A stretch of 64,000 nucleotides of DNA from Streptomyces lavendofoliae (GCF_014649735.1 NZ_BMTP01000007.1:1-64000), one strand, 5' to 3'. Positions 8,162-17,681 are shown, counted from the first letter of the stretch. Numbers and translations: made by a program. The notes: a model not told the origin generated them from the letters alone.

Positions 8162-9109
8162 GTGAGGGTGCTCGTACTCGTCGCTCCCGGCCAAGGCGCT
8201 CAGACGCCCGGCTTCCTGACTCCCTGGCTCGACCTGCCCGGCGCCTCCGACCGCGTCGCCGCGTGGTCCGACGCCATCGGGCTCGACCTCGTCCACTACG
8301 GCACCAAGGCCGACGCGGACGCGATCCGCGACACGTCGGTGGCCCAGCCGCTGCTCGTCGCGGCCGGTCTGCTGTCCGCCACCGCGCTCGGCACCTTCGC
8401 CGCCGGCGCGGCGGGCTCCCCGGGCGCCGTCGCCGGCCACAGCGTCGGTGAGATCACGGCGGCCGCGTTCGCGGGTGTCCTCGACGACACGGCCGCGCTC
8501 GGCTTCGTACGGACCCGCGGTCTGGCGATGGCCGAGGCCGCCGCCGTCACCGAGACCGGCATGTCCGCGCTGCTGGGCGGTGAGCCGGAGGTCACCGTCC
8601 CGCACCTGGAGAAGCTCGGGCTCACCCCGGCCAACGTGAACGGCGCCGGCCAGATCGTCGCCGCCGGCACCATGGAGCAGCTCGCGGCGCTGGAGGCGAA
8701 CCCGCCCGAGGGCGTACGCCGGGTCGTGGCGCTGAAGGTCGCCGGCGCGTTCCACACGCACCACATGGCGCCCGCCGTCGGGACGCTGCAGAAGGCGGCG
8801 GACGGCCTGACGGTCGCCGACCCCACCGTGACGTACGTCTCGAACAAGGACGGGCGGACCGTCGCCACGGGTGCCGACGTCGTCGCCCGTCTGGTGGGCC
8901 AGGTCGCCAACCCCGTCCGCTGGGACCTGTGCATGGAAACGTTCCAGCAGCTGGGCGCGACCGCCCTGGTCGAGGTGTGCCCCGGCGGCACGCTCACCGG
9001 TATCGCCAAGCGCGCCCTGAAGGGTGTCAAGACGGTCGCCCTGAAGACGCCGGACGACCTCGACGCGGCCCGTGCGCTCATCGCCGAGCACACGACGCCC
9101 GCCGTCTGA
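8162..9109 (+). CDS. fabD: malonyl-CoA:ACP transacylase
   Basis: 315 aa. It transfers malonyl from CoA to ACP, supplying the type II fatty acid synthase and probably polyketide synthases too. The catalytic serine is in GHSVGE, with APGQGAQTPGF at the N-terminus and the acyltransferase histidine in GAFHTHHM. The GTG start at 8162 gives the canonical MRVLVLVAPGQGAQ opening. It is the first gene of the fab operon, 16 bp before fabH. Confidence 0.98.
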   Translation: MRVLVLVAPGQGAQTPGFLTPWLDLPGASDRVAAWSDAIGLDLVHYGTKADADAIRDTSVAQPLLVAAGLLSATALGTFAAGAAGSPGAVAGHSVGEITAAAFAGVLDDTAALGFVRTRGLAMAEAAAVTETGMSALLGGEPEVTVPHLEKLGLTPANVNGAGQIVAAGTMEQLAALEANPPEGVRRVVALKVAGAFHTHHMAPAVGTLQKAADGLTVADPTVTYVSNKDGRTVATGADVVARLVGQVANPVRWDLCMETFQQLGATALVEVCPGGTLTGIAKRALKGVKTVALKTPDDLDAARALIAEHTTPAV

Positions 9110-9125
9110 CAAGGAGCCGTAGAGC

Positions 9126-10127
9126 ATGGCGAAGATCAAGCCCAGCCAGGGCGCCCCGTACGCGCGCATCATGGGTGTGGGCGGCTACCGGCCCACCCGT
9201 GTCGTGCCGAACGAGGTGATCCTCGAGACGATCGACTCGTCCGACGAGTGGATCCGCTCGCGCTCCGGCATCGCCACCCGCCACTGGGCCTCGCCCGAGG
9301 AGACGGTGACGGTGATGTCGGTCGAGGCGGCCGGCAAGGCCATCGCGGACGCGGGGATCACGGCCGAGCAGATCGGTGGCGTCATCGTCTCCACCGTCTC
9401 GCACTTCAAGCAGACCCCCGCCGTCGCCACCGAGATCGCGGACAAGATCGGCGCCGGCAAGCCGGCCGCGTTCGACATCTCGGCGGGCTGCGCCGGCTTC
9501 GGCTACGGCCTGACCCTCGCCAAGGGCATGGTGGTGGAAGGTTCCGCCGAGTACGTCCTCGTCATCGGCGTGGAGCGGCTGAGCGACCTGACCGACCTGG
9601 AGGACCGCGCGACGGCCTTCCTGTTCGGTGACGGCGCCGGCGCCGTCGTCGTCGGTCCCGCCCAGGAGCCGGCGATCGGCCCCACGGTGTGGGGCTCCGA
9701 GGGCGACAAGTCCGAGACGATCAAGCAGACCGTCGCCTGGACCGACTACCGCGACGGCACGGTCGACAAGTTCCCCGCGATCACGCAGGAGGGCCAGGCG
9801 GTGTTCCGCTGGGCCGTCTTCGAGATGGCGAAGGTCGCCCAGCAGGCCCTGGACGCGGCCGGCATCTCGGCGGCCGACCTGGACGTCTTCATCCCGCACC
9901 AGGCCAACATGCGGATCATCGACTCGATGGTGAAGACTCTCAAGCTGCCGGAGCACGTCACGGTCGCCCGGGACGTGGAGACGACCGGCAACACCTCGGC
10001 CGCCTCGATTCCGCTCGCGATGGAGCGGCTCCTGGCGACCGGTCAGGCGAAGAGCGGTGACACCGCGCTCGTCATCGGCTTCGGGGCGGGTCTCGTCTAC
10101 GCCGCGACGGTCGTTACCCTCCCTTAG
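9126..10127 (+). CDS. fabH: beta-ketoacyl-ACP synthase III
   Basis: 333 aa. It condenses an acyl-CoA starter with malonyl-ACP; streptomycete FabH prefers branched starters and so sets the iso/anteiso pattern. The catalytic triad is complete: Cys in DISAGCAGFGYG, His in IPHQANMRIID and Asn in ETTGNTSAASI. A clear AAGGAG ribosome binding site precedes the ATG. It lies in the fabD-fabH-acpP-fabF operon. Confidence 0.98.
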   Translation: MAKIKPSQGAPYARIMGVGGYRPTRVVPNEVILETIDSSDEWIRSRSGIATRHWASPEETVTVMSVEAAGKAIADAGITAEQIGGVIVSTVSHFKQTPAVATEIADKIGAGKPAAFDISAGCAGFGYGLTLAKGMVVEGSAEYVLVIGVERLSDLTDLEDRATAFLFGDGAGAVVVGPAQEPAIGPTVWGSEGDKSETIKQTVAWTDYRDGTVDKFPAITQEGQAVFRWAVFEMAKVAQQALDAAGISAADLDVFIPHQANMRIIDSMVKTLKLPEHVTVARDVETTGNTSAASIPLAMERLLATGQAKSGDTALVIGFGAGLVYAATVVTLP

Positions 10128-10209
10128 ACACCGTTCGGGGTTTCTCCGGACGATCAGCCTCAAAACCCTCTGAGAAACACCTCTGAGACACACACCGAAG
10201 GAGCGCCAC

Positions 10210-10458
10210 ATGGCCGCCACTCAGGAAGAGATCGTCGCCGGTCTCGCCGACATCGTGAACGAGATCGCCGGCATCCCGGTCGAGGACGTCCAGCTGGACA
10301 AGTCCTTCACCGACGACCTGGACGTCGACTCGCTCTCCATGGTCGAGGTCGTCGTCGCCGCCGAAGAGCGCTTCGACGTCAAGATCCCCGACGAGGACGT
10401 CAAGAACCTCAAGACGGTCGGCGACGCCGCCGATTACATCCTGAAGCACCAGAACTGA
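10210..10458 (+). CDS. acpP: acyl carrier protein
   Basis: 82 aa acidic helical bundle. The serine of DDLDVDSLSMVEVV carries the 4'-phosphopantetheine arm. A strong GAAGGAG ribosome binding site precedes the ATG. The 82-bp gap after fabH is the largest inside the operon and could hold an extra promoter for high ACP output, but none is obvious. It shuttles acyl chains among FabD, FabH and FabF. Confidence 0.98.
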   Translation: MAATQEEIVAGLADIVNEIAGIPVEDVQLDKSFTDDLDVDSLSMVEVVVAAEERFDVKIPDEDVKNLKTVGDAADYILKHQN

Positions 10459-10525
10459 TCGGACCGCCACCCGGCGGTGGCGCCGCGTTCCCCGCATACC
10501 TCATACACGTGGAGAAAGAATTCCT

Positions 10526-11788
10526 GTGAACTCGACCAATCGCACCGTGGTCGTCACCGGTATCGGCGCAACCACACCGCTGGGTGGCGACTCCGCCTCG
10601 ACCTGGGAAGGTCTGCTCGCGGGACGCTCCGGCGTCAAGCCCCTCGAGGGTGACCGCTTCGCCGACATGCCCGTCCGGATCGCGGCCCCGGCGGCCGTCG
10701 ACCCGGGAGAGGTGCTGCCGCGCCCGCTCGCCCGCAAGCTGGACCGCTCGGCGCAGTTCGCCGTGATCGCGGCCCGTGAGGCGTGGGCGGACGCGGGCTT
10801 CACCGGCCCGGCGGGCGAGGACGCGTCCGTCGAGCCCGAGCGGCTCGGCTCCGTCATCGCCTCCGGCATCGGCGGCGTGACGACCCTGCTCGACCAGTAC
10901 GACGTGCTGAAGGAGAAGGGCGTACGCCGCGTCTCCCCGCACACCGTGCCCATGCTGATGCCCAACAGCCCCTCCGCCAACGTCGGCCTGGAGGTGAACG
11001 CCCGGGCGGGCGTCCACACCCCGGTCTCGGCCTGCGCGTCGGGCGCCGAGGCGATCGGCTACGCCATCGAGATGATCCGTACCGGCCGTGCCGACGTGGT
11101 CGTCGCCGGCGGCACCGAGGCGGCGATCCACCCGCTGCCGGTCGCCGCGTTCGCCAACATGATGGCGATGTCGAAGAACAACGACGAGCCCGAGAAGGCC
11201 TCGCGCCCGTACGACAAGGGCCGTGACGGCTTCGTCCTCGGCGAGGGCGCCGGCGTCGTCGTCCTGGAGTCCGCCGAGCACGCCGCCGCGCGTGGCGCGA
11301 AGGTGTACTGCGAGGCGCTCGGCCAGGGCCTGTCGGCCGACAGCCACCACATCGCCCAGCCGGAGCCGACGGGACGCGGGATCGCCGCCGCCCTGCAGAA
11401 CCTGCTGGAGGACACCGACCTCAAGCCGGCCGAGGTCGTGCACCTCAACGCCCACGCCACGTCCACCCCGCAGGGTGACGTCGCGGAGGTCAAGGCGCTG
11501 CGCAAGGTGCTGGGCGAGGACCTGGACCACGTCGCGGTGTCGGCCACCAAGTCGATGACCGGCCACCTCCTGGGTGGCGCCGGCGGCATCGAGACCGTCG
11601 CCACGGTCCTGGCCCTGCACCACCGCACGGCCCCGCCGACCATCAACGTCGACGACCTGGACGAGGAGGTCGACGCGGACATCGTGCGCGACACCCCGCG
11701 TCCGCTCCCGGAGGGCACGATCGCCGCGATCAACAACTCGTTCGGGTTCGGCGGCCACAACGTGGTGCTGGCGTTCCGGACGGTCTGA
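10526..11788 (+). CDS. fabF: beta-ketoacyl-ACP synthase II
   Basis: 420 aa. It elongates acyl-ACP with malonyl-ACP. The catalytic Cys is in VSACASGAEAIG, and the two histidines in LNAHATSTPQGD and KSMTGHLLGGAGG complete the KS triad. Last gene of the fab operon; a 24-bp perfect hairpin follows 20 bp after the stop. The sequence is that of a primary-metabolism FabF, with no chain-length-factor partner as in aromatic polyketide clusters. Confidence 0.98.
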   Translation: MNSTNRTVVVTGIGATTPLGGDSASTWEGLLAGRSGVKPLEGDRFADMPVRIAAPAAVDPGEVLPRPLARKLDRSAQFAVIAAREAWADAGFTGPAGEDASVEPERLGSVIASGIGGVTTLLDQYDVLKEKGVRRVSPHTVPMLMPNSPSANVGLEVNARAGVHTPVSACASGAEAIGYAIEMIRTGRADVVVAGGTEAAIHPLPVAAFANMMAMSKNNDEPEKASRPYDKGRDGFVLGEGAGVVVLESAEHAAARGAKVYCEALGQGLSADSHHIAQPEPTGRGIAAALQNLLEDTDLKPAEVVHLNAHATSTPQGDVAEVKALRKVLGEDLDHVAVSATKSMTGHLLGGAGGIETVATVLALHHRTAPPTINVDDLDEEVDADIVRDTPRPLPEGTIAAINNSFGFGGHNVVLAFRTV

Positions 11789-11808
11789 CCTGGCGGTCGG
11801 CGACCGTA

Positions 11809-11862
11809 GGACATGGCTGTGGGCCCGCCCCCTTCGAGGGGGGCGGGCCCACAGCCATGTCC
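11809..11862. terminator. very long perfect hairpin terminator after fabF
   Basis: Perfect 24-bp inverted repeat (11809-11832 with 11839-11862) and a 6-nt TTCGAG loop. It sits between the convergent ends of fabF and the DUF3145 gene, so it probably ends transcription from both sides. Confidence 0.85.
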
Positions 11863-11906
11863 ACGCCGCGCGGCGGTACGGGGGCGAGCCCCGGGCGACG
11901 GTGGGG

Positions 11907-12401
11907 TCAGACGACCTGGTGGAGCCAGCGGACCGGGGCGCCCTCACCGGCGTACCGGAAGGGTTCGAGCTCGTCGTCCCAGGGCTTGCCCAGGAGCCGG
12001 GCGATCTCCGCCTCCAGCTTGGTCTCGCCCTGGGCCGAACGGACCAGCGCGGCGCGCAGCCGGTCCTCGGGGATCAGGATGTCGCCGTGCATGCCGGTCA
12101 CCGCGTGGAAGATGCCCAGCCGGGGCGTGGCGCTGTAGCGCTCGCCCTCGGCGGTGGCGCAGGGCTCGGCGGTGACCTCGAAGCGGAGCATCTGCCAGCC
12201 GCGCAGGGCGGAGGCCAGCTTGGAGGCGGTGCCGGGTTCACCCCGCCAGGAGAACTCCGCTCTCCAGGTGCCCGGGGAGGCCGGCTGCCGGATCCAGTCG
12301 AGCTGGACCCTCGCACCGAGCACTCCCCCCACCGCCCATTCGACGTGCGGGCACAGCGCGCGCGGTGCGGAGTGTACGTACAGGACTCCACGTGTCGTCA
12401 C
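11907..12401 (-). CDS. DUF3145 family protein
   Basis: 164 aa, starting at a GTG after an AGGTCCCG ribosome binding site. The opening (TTRGVLYVHSAPRALCPHVE) and the WRAEFSWRGEPGT stretch match DUF3145, an actinobacterial family of unknown function found next to fabF in streptomycetes. Soluble, with no signal peptide or membrane segment. The fixed position beside the fatty acid synthase suggests a link with lipid metabolism, but there is no biochemical evidence. Confidence 0.9.
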   Translation of the reverse strand: MTTRGVLYVHSAPRALCPHVEWAVGGVLGARVQLDWIRQPASPGTWRAEFSWRGEPGTASKLASALRGWQMLRFEVTAEPCATAEGERYSATPRLGIFHAVTGMHGDILIPEDRLRAALVRSAQGETKLEAEIARLLGKPWDDELEPFRYAGEGAPVRWLHQVV

Positions 12402-12650
12402 CGGGACCTCCAGTGTGGGACGAGGTTCGCCTTTCCCAGCGGCCTCAGTAAACAGCATCGGGAGTGAAACTCCGCAAAAGGGACAGCATGTGACGTGATG
12501 TAATTTACCGGAGCCGGTCGGCGAAGGCGCCTGACGGTTCGACGGGGAAAAGCTACCGTGCGCCGGGGCGCTTGGGATGACGTACGGTCTGCCCGGGGGA
12601 GCTCGACACCAAGCTTTCACTCGCCAGGACGCCGACGAAAGGGCTACCGG

Positions 12651-13559
12651 ATGCCCGCCAGCCGACGAGGCCGTATACGACCGTTCGCCGCGTGCGCGAC
12701 CGCAGCCGCCCTGGTGGCGGCCGTGGGCGCGTCCGGGTGCGAGGCGCCACCGGAACGGGGTCCGGGTGCGGCGGCGCGCCCCTCCCCGTCGCCGAGACCC
12801 ACCCCGGCGTGGGACCCGAGCCCCGCCTCCATCGCGGCCGTCGGCGATTCGATCACCCGTGGGTTCGACGCCTGTGGGATCCTGGTCGACTGCCCGGAGG
12901 TGTCCTGGGCGACCGGCGCGGACGCGCGGGTCAACAGCCTCGCGCGGCGGCTGCTGGGCCCGTCGGCGCTGCCCACGCGCAGCTGGAACCTGGCCAGGTC
13001 CGGGGCGCGGGTGGCGGAGCTGCCGAGCCAGATGGCGAAGGCCGCGGCGAGGAGGCCGGGGCTGGTGACCGTGACGATGGGCGCCAACGACGCCTGCCGG
13101 GACAGCACCGATCTGATGACGCCGGTGGCGGACTTCCGCGCCTCCTTCGAGGAGGCGCTGCGGGAGCTGCGCGAGGTGGCGCCGAAGAGCCAGGTGTACG
13201 TGTCGAGCGTGCCGGACCTGATGCGGCTGTGGTCGACCGGGCGGGGCAGCGCGCTCGGCAAGCAGGTGTGGAAGCTGGGCGTGTGCGCGTCGATGCTGCG
13301 GGACGCCGACGACCTCGGTCCGGCCGCCCGGGAGCGCCGCGAGGAGGTGTACCGGCGGGTGATCGCGTACAACGGGGTGCTGCGGGACGTGTGCGCGAGG
13401 GACCGGCTGTGCCGGTACGACGGCGGGGCGGTGTTCGCGTACCGGTTCACCGGTGAGCAGTTGAGCCCCTGGGACTGGTTCCACCCGAGCGGTGACGGTC
13501 AGGAGCGGCTGGCGGAGATCGCCTACCGCAACGTCACGGCGCCGGTTCCGCCCGCGTAG
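12651..13559 (+). CDS. SGNH/GDSL hydrolase, predicted lipoprotein
   Basis: 302 aa. The N-terminus is a signal peptide ending in a lipobox (GASGC, Cys about residue 30), followed by a Pro/Ser-rich linker. The SGNH blocks are present: GDSITRGF with the nucleophile Ser, GAND, and DWFHPSGDG with the catalytic Asp/His pair. It is probably anchored outside the membrane and cleaves an ester in lipids, glycans or cell-wall material. galM starts 11 bp downstream, so the two may be co-transcribed. Confidence 0.92.
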   Translation: MPASRRGRIRPFAACATAAALVAAVGASGCEAPPERGPGAAARPSPSPRPTPAWDPSPASIAAVGDSITRGFDACGILVDCPEVSWATGADARVNSLARRLLGPSALPTRSWNLARSGARVAELPSQMAKAAARRPGLVTVTMGANDACRDSTDLMTPVADFRASFEEALRELREVAPKSQVYVSSVPDLMRLWSTGRGSALGKQVWKLGVCASMLRDADDLGPAARERREEVYRRVIAYNGVLRDVCARDRLCRYDGGAVFAYRFTGEQLSPWDWFHPSGDGQERLAEIAYRNVTAPVPPA

Positions 13560-13570
13560 GCTCGACGGGC

Positions 13571-14518
13571 ATGAGCGCCGAGGAGTGCGGCCGGCTGGCC
13601 GACGGAACGACTGTCCACCGCTGGGTCCTGGAGCGGGGCGGTACGCGGGTGGGGGTGCTGACGTACGGCGGCATCGTGCAGTCGGTGGAGGTGCCCGACC
13701 GGCACGGTGCCGTGGCGAACGTGGTGCTGGGCCACGACTCGCCGGCCGGTTACGAGGCCGACCCGGGGCCGTACCTGGGGGCGCTGGTGGGGCGGTACGC
13801 GAACCGGATAGCGGGCGGGTCGTTCACGCTGGACGGGCGTACGTACCGGCTCGCGCTCAACGGCGGGCCGAACAGCCTGCACGGCGGTGAGCGCGGGTTC
13901 GACAAGCGGGTGTGGGACGCCGAGCCGGTCGACGGCGGGGTCCGGCTGTCGCGGGTGAGCCCGGACGGCGAGGAGGGCTTCCCCGGGCGGCTGGAGGTCT
14001 CCGCGACGTACACGCTCGACGAGCGGGGCGCGCTGCGGATCGCGTACGAGGCGGTGACGGACGCGCCGACGGTGGTGGCCCTGACGAACCACACGTACTG
14101 GAACCTGGGCGGTGCGCAGGAGATGCGGCTGGCGGCCGCGCACTACACGCCGCTGGACGACGCCTCGGTCCCGACCGGTGAGATCGCGAAGGTGGACGGC
14201 ACGCGCCTCGACTTCCGCGCGTGGCGCCCGGTGGGAACGGGCCTGGATCACAATTTCGTCCTCGACGGCGGCGACGGCGGTGACGGGGAGCGCGGCGCCC
14301 CGGCGGCCGAGCTGTACTCCCCGGCGACGGGACGCCTGCTGACGGTCCGTACGACGGAGCCGGGGCTCCAGGTGTACGCCCCGGACCACCTGGACGGTGT
14401 CGCGCTGGAGACGCAGGCCTTCCCGGACTCCCCCAACCGGCCGCGGTTCCCCAGTACGGTGCTGCGGCCGGGCGAGGTCTACGCGTCGCGGACCGTGTAC
14501 GCGTTCGGGGTCCGCTAG
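13571..14518 (+). CDS. galM: aldose 1-epimerase
   Basis: 315 aa. It interconverts alpha and beta anomers of aldohexoses. Key elements are NRIAGGSFTLDG, the catalytic His of NHTYWNLGG and the Glu of ALETQAFPDSPN. Cytosolic, no signal peptide. The stop codon overlaps that of the convergent GH3 glucosidase gene by 4 bp, so no terminator fits between them. The two enzymes plausibly act together on sugars released from beta-glucosides. Confidence 0.94.
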   Translation: MSAEECGRLADGTTVHRWVLERGGTRVGVLTYGGIVQSVEVPDRHGAVANVVLGHDSPAGYEADPGPYLGALVGRYANRIAGGSFTLDGRTYRLALNGGPNSLHGGERGFDKRVWDAEPVDGGVRLSRVSPDGEEGFPGRLEVSATYTLDERGALRIAYEAVTDAPTVVALTNHTYWNLGGAQEMRLAAAHYTPLDDASVPTGEIAKVDGTRLDFRAWRPVGTGLDHNFVLDGGDGGDGERGAPAAELYSPATGRLLTVRTTEPGLQVYAPDHLDGVALETQAFPDSPNRPRFPSTVLRPGEVYASRTVYAFGVR

Positions 14519-16953
14519 CCCTCCACCTCCAGGGGCGCGCGCAGGCGGGTGTCGGTCACGGAGCGGCCGGCCTGGATCTCGTACGTCCCCGGGATCGCCG
14601 TCCAGGCGCGGGCCCCCTCGTCCCAGATCTCGAACGCGCGCCCCGGGAGCGGGATCCCGGCCTCGGCGGCCTCGCCGGGGCCGGCCTCGACGGCCGCGAA
14701 GCCGGCCAGCCGGCGGGCCGGGCGCTCCACCGGGTCGTCCACGGGGGCGACGTACAGCTGGACCACCTCGCGGCCGGGCCGGGTGCCGGTGTTGCGGACC
14801 CGGACCGTGGCGGTGTCCGGGGTGAGTTCCAGGGACTCGTACTCCCAGGTGGTGTAGCCGAGGCCGTGGCCGAAGGGGTACGCGGGGGCGGTGCCGGCCC
14901 GGTCCCAGGCGCGGTACCCGGTGAAGAGGCCCTCGGTGTAGCGCAGTTCGCCGTCCTCCGGGACGACGCGGGTGACGGGTGCGTCGGCGAGGGTGGCCGG
15001 CCAGGTGGTGGGGAGGCGGCCGCCGGGCTCCTCGGCGCCGAGGAGGACGTCGGCGAGCGCGGCGCCGCCCTCCTGGCCGGGGAACCAGCTCAGCAGCACG
15101 GCCGCCACGTCGTCGCGCCAGGGCATCTCGACGGGGGAACCCGCGTTGACGACCACCACGGTGTTCGGGTTGGCGGCGGCGACGGCCCGCACCAGGTCGT
15201 CCTGGCGGCCGGGCAGCGTCAGGCCGGCGCGGTCGAAGCCCTCGGACTCGACGCGTTCGGTGGTGGCGACCACGACGATCGCGGTGCCGGCGGCGCGGGC
15301 GGCGTCGGCGGCCTCGGCGATCAGCTCGTCGGGGTCGCGGCGCGGGCCCCGGTGGACGAGGGAGAACAGCACGGCGGGCAGCGGCGCCGCGTGCTCCCGG
15401 TCCAGCGGGTGGAGCAGCGACACCCCGACGGGGACGCCCTCGGTGAGGGCGACGGCGCCGCGCTCCAGCGGGGCCCCGAAGAGCGCCTCGAAGGGGTCGG
15501 CCTCGTCGCCGGTCTCCTGGACGCCGTCGTAGAGCGTCTCGCCCGCGACGGTGAGGGTGAAGGCGCCGAGGCCACGGGTGCCGAAGGCGTGCTCGCCGCT
15601 CTCGCGGGGCGTGAAGGTGCCGGTGACCTCGACGCTGTGCAGGTTCTCGTGGGTCACGCCGGCGGGCAGGTCGTCCCCGATCCACTGGACCTGGCCGCTG
15701 GGCAGCGACCCCTCGCCGATGATCCTCCCGGCCGCGTCGCGGCAGACGGCGCGCAGCGTGAAGCCCTGACCGGCGGGGGCGGGTTCGTCGCCGGGGTCGG
15801 CGCCGGTCGCGTAGGTCAGCGCACCGGCGGGGAGCGCGGCGGTGAGGCCGTCGAGCGGGGAGACGGTGTGACCGGGGAAGACCTGGGCGGAGCCGCCGCC
15901 CAGGACGCGGGCGTCGCGGGCGGCGGCTCCGAGGAGGGCGACGGTGCCGCCGGGCTGGAGCGGGAGGGCGGCGTCGTTGCGCAGGAGGACGAAGGAGCGG
16001 CGGGCGATCTCGCGGGCGAGGGCGGCGCCGTCGACGGGGGCGGGCGGCGCGGCGACGGCCGGTCCGGCGCCGGCCAGGGCGCCGACCCGGGCGGCGAGCC
16101 GCAGCACGTTGCGCACGGCCCGGTCGACGAGCGCCTCGTCGACCTCGCCGGCCCGGACGGCGGCGGCCAGGGCGTCGCCGTACACGGTGACGGGGCCGGG
16201 CATGGCGATGTCGAGGCCGCCCTCGACGGCGCGCCGGGTGTGGCGGGCGGCCGTCCAGTCGGAGACGTTCACGCCGTCGAAGCCCCACTCGCCCCGCAGC
16301 ACCTCGTTGACCAGCTGGTGGTGCTCGGTCATGGTGCGGCCGTTGACCTGGTTGTAGGCGGTCATGACGCCCCAGGGGCGGGCCTGGGTGACGATCGCCT
16401 CGAAGGGGGCGAGGTACAGCTCGCGCAGGGGGCGGGGGGCGACGACGTTGTTCACGGTGAAGCGGTCGGTCTCGGCGTCGTTGGCGACGAAGTGCTTCAC
16501 GGTGGTGGCGACGCCGCCGTCCTGGACGCCGAGGACGTAGCCGGTGCCGATCTCGCCGGTGAGGTACGGGTCCTCGCTGTACGCCTCGAAGTGGCGCCCG
16601 CCCAGCGGTGAGCGGTGGAGGTTGACGGTGGGGGCGAGGAGGACGTGGACGCCCTTGCGGCGGGCCTCCTGGGCGAGGAGGCGCCCGGCGCGGCGGGCCA
16701 GGCCGGGGTCCCAGGTGGCGGCGAGCGCGGTGGGGGACGGCAGGGCGACGGACGGGTCGTCGGCGGTCCAGCGGACGCCGCGTACGCCGATCGGGCCGTC
16801 GGACATGACCAGCGATTCCAGGCCGATTGCGGGGAGGGCTGGGAGGGACCACATGTCCTGGCCCGCCAGGAGGCGGGTCTTGGCGTCCAGGTCGAGCGTG
16901 CCGAGCGCCGCCTCCACGGCCTCGTCGTACCGGCTGCCGGTCGCGTCTGCCAC
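14515..16953 (-). CDS. GH3 beta-glucosidase with PA14 insert
   Basis: 812 aa, no signal peptide, so it is probably intracellular. The N-terminal GH3 barrel holds KHFVANDAETDR and the nucleophile Asp in GFDGVNVSDW. The second domain begins around ARRSFVLLRNDAALPL, and a PA14-like domain (about residues 390-510) is inserted in it, as in the BglX/DesR type. A fibronectin-III-like domain ends the protein. GTG start with a GGAGG ribosome binding site. The divergent TetR gene 108 bp away is the likely regulator. DesR-like enzymes also remove glucose from macrolides, but no polyketide genes are nearby. Confidence 0.94.
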   Translation of the reverse strand: MADATGSRYDEAVEAALGTLDLDAKTRLLAGQDMWSLPALPAIGLESLVMSDGPIGVRGVRWTADDPSVALPSPTALAATWDPGLARRAGRLLAQEARRKGVHVLLAPTVNLHRSPLGGRHFEAYSEDPYLTGEIGTGYVLGVQDGGVATTVKHFVANDAETDRFTVNNVVAPRPLRELYLAPFEAIVTQARPWGVMTAYNQVNGRTMTEHHQLVNEVLRGEWGFDGVNVSDWTAARHTRRAVEGGLDIAMPGPVTVYGDALAAAVRAGEVDEALVDRAVRNVLRLAARVGALAGAGPAVAAPPAPVDGAALAREIARRSFVLLRNDAALPLQPGGTVALLGAAARDARVLGGGSAQVFPGHTVSPLDGLTAALPAGALTYATGADPGDEPAPAGQGFTLRAVCRDAAGRIIGEGSLPSGQVQWIGDDLPAGVTHENLHSVEVTGTFTPRESGEHAFGTRGLGAFTLTVAGETLYDGVQETGDEADPFEALFGAPLERGAVALTEGVPVGVSLLHPLDREHAAPLPAVLFSLVHRGPRRDPDELIAEAADAARAAGTAIVVVATTERVESEGFDRAGLTLPGRQDDLVRAVAAANPNTVVVVNAGSPVEMPWRDDVAAVLLSWFPGQEGGAALADVLLGAEEPGGRLPTTWPATLADAPVTRVVPEDGELRYTEGLFTGYRAWDRAGTAPAYPFGHGLGYTTWEYESLELTPDTATVRVRNTGTRPGREVVQLYVAPVDDPVERPARRLAGFAAVEAGPGEAAEAGIPLPGRAFEIWDEGARAWTAIPGTYEIQAGRSVTDTRLRAPLEVEG

Positions 16954-16965
16954 TGTCGTACCTCC

Positions 16966-16997
16966 GGGTCGGCGTGCGTGCGGGTCGGCGTGCGTGC
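16966..16997. repeat. 16-bp tandem repeat between glucosidase and TetR genes
   Basis: GGGTCGGCGTGCGTGC is repeated twice head to tail (16966-16981, 16982-16997) just upstream of the glucosidase start. It could be part of the TetR regulator's operator or a chance duplication. Confidence 0.6.
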
Positions 16998-17061
16998 GGT
17001 ACGCCCCATGGTGCGCCCGGCACCTGTAGGTCGGTAGGTTTCGTTATGGTTCCGTGATCGA

Positions 17062-17649
17062 ATGGATCGGGGTGCGAGGATGGCAGCGGCCAGGGCCAGG
17101 AGCGGGGAACGACGCGCGGAGATCGTGCGCGCCGCCCTCGAAGTGATCGCCGAGCGCGGCTACCGGGGTGCTTCGCTCGCCGCCGTCGCCGAGCGGGTCG
17201 GCCTGACCCAGCAGGGGCTCCTGCACCACTTCCCCACCAAGGAGGCGCTGCTCGTCGCGGTCCTGGAGGAGCACGACCAGTGGGACACCGGCGGGGGCGG
17301 CGGCCGGGACGGCTGGCGGCTCGACCTGCTGGAGCCGCTCGTCGAGTACAACGCGATGCGCCCGGGCATCGTGCAGACCTTCTCGGCGCTGCTCGGCGAA
17401 AGCGTGACGGAGGGTCACCCGGCCCGGGAGTTCTTCACCCGGCGCTACACCCAGGTGCGGGCCGAGCTGGCCGGAGTGCTGCGGGCGGAGTTCGGGGACC
17501 GGCTGCCCGGCGGGCTGACGCCGGAGGAGGCGGCGCCGCTGGTGACGGCCGTGCTGGACGGGCTGCAGTACCAGTGGCTGCTGGATCCGGACGCGGTGGA
17601 CATGCCGGCCGCCTTCCGGGGCTTTCTGCGGCTGTTGGGGGCGCGGTAG
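17062..17649 (+). CDS. TetR/AcrR family regulator
   Basis: 195 aa. The N-terminal HTH (EVIAERGYRGASLAAVAERVGLTQQGLLHHFPTKEALL) is typical of TetR. The C-terminal ligand domain is of the TetR_C_6-like type. Divergent from the GH3 glucosidase and very likely its repressor, with a sugar or glucoside as inducer (inference). ATG at 17062; an in-frame ATG at 17080 is an alternative. Confidence 0.93.
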   Translation: MDRGARMAAARARSGERRAEIVRAALEVIAERGYRGASLAAVAERVGLTQQGLLHHFPTKEALLVAVLEEHDQWDTGGGGGRDGWRLDLLEPLVEYNAMRPGIVQTFSALLGESVTEGHPAREFFTRRYTQVRAELAGVLRAEFGDRLPGGLTPEEAAPLVTAVLDGLQYQWLLDPDAVDMPAAFRGFLRLLGAR

Positions 17650-17681
17650 CGTTCCGGCACCCGACGGAAGGACTGCCGCCT

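Noticed and set aside
8162..11788. Polyketide or secondary-metabolite ketosynthase cluster
   Set aside because: Gene order fabD-fabH-acpP-fabF with FasR is the primary fatty acid synthase; no chain length factor, cyclase or ketoreductase is present.
14515..16953. Macrolide self-resistance glucosidase (DesR-like)
   Set aside because: The domain layout allows it, but there are no polyketide or glycosyltransferase genes nearby and the neighbours are galM and a TetR gene; catabolic use is simpler.
13523..17023. Minus-strand open frame of over 1100 codons across GalM and the GH3 gene
   Set aside because: Arg/Pro-rich, no domains, and overlaps two well-supported genes; a by-product of the GC-rich third codon positions.
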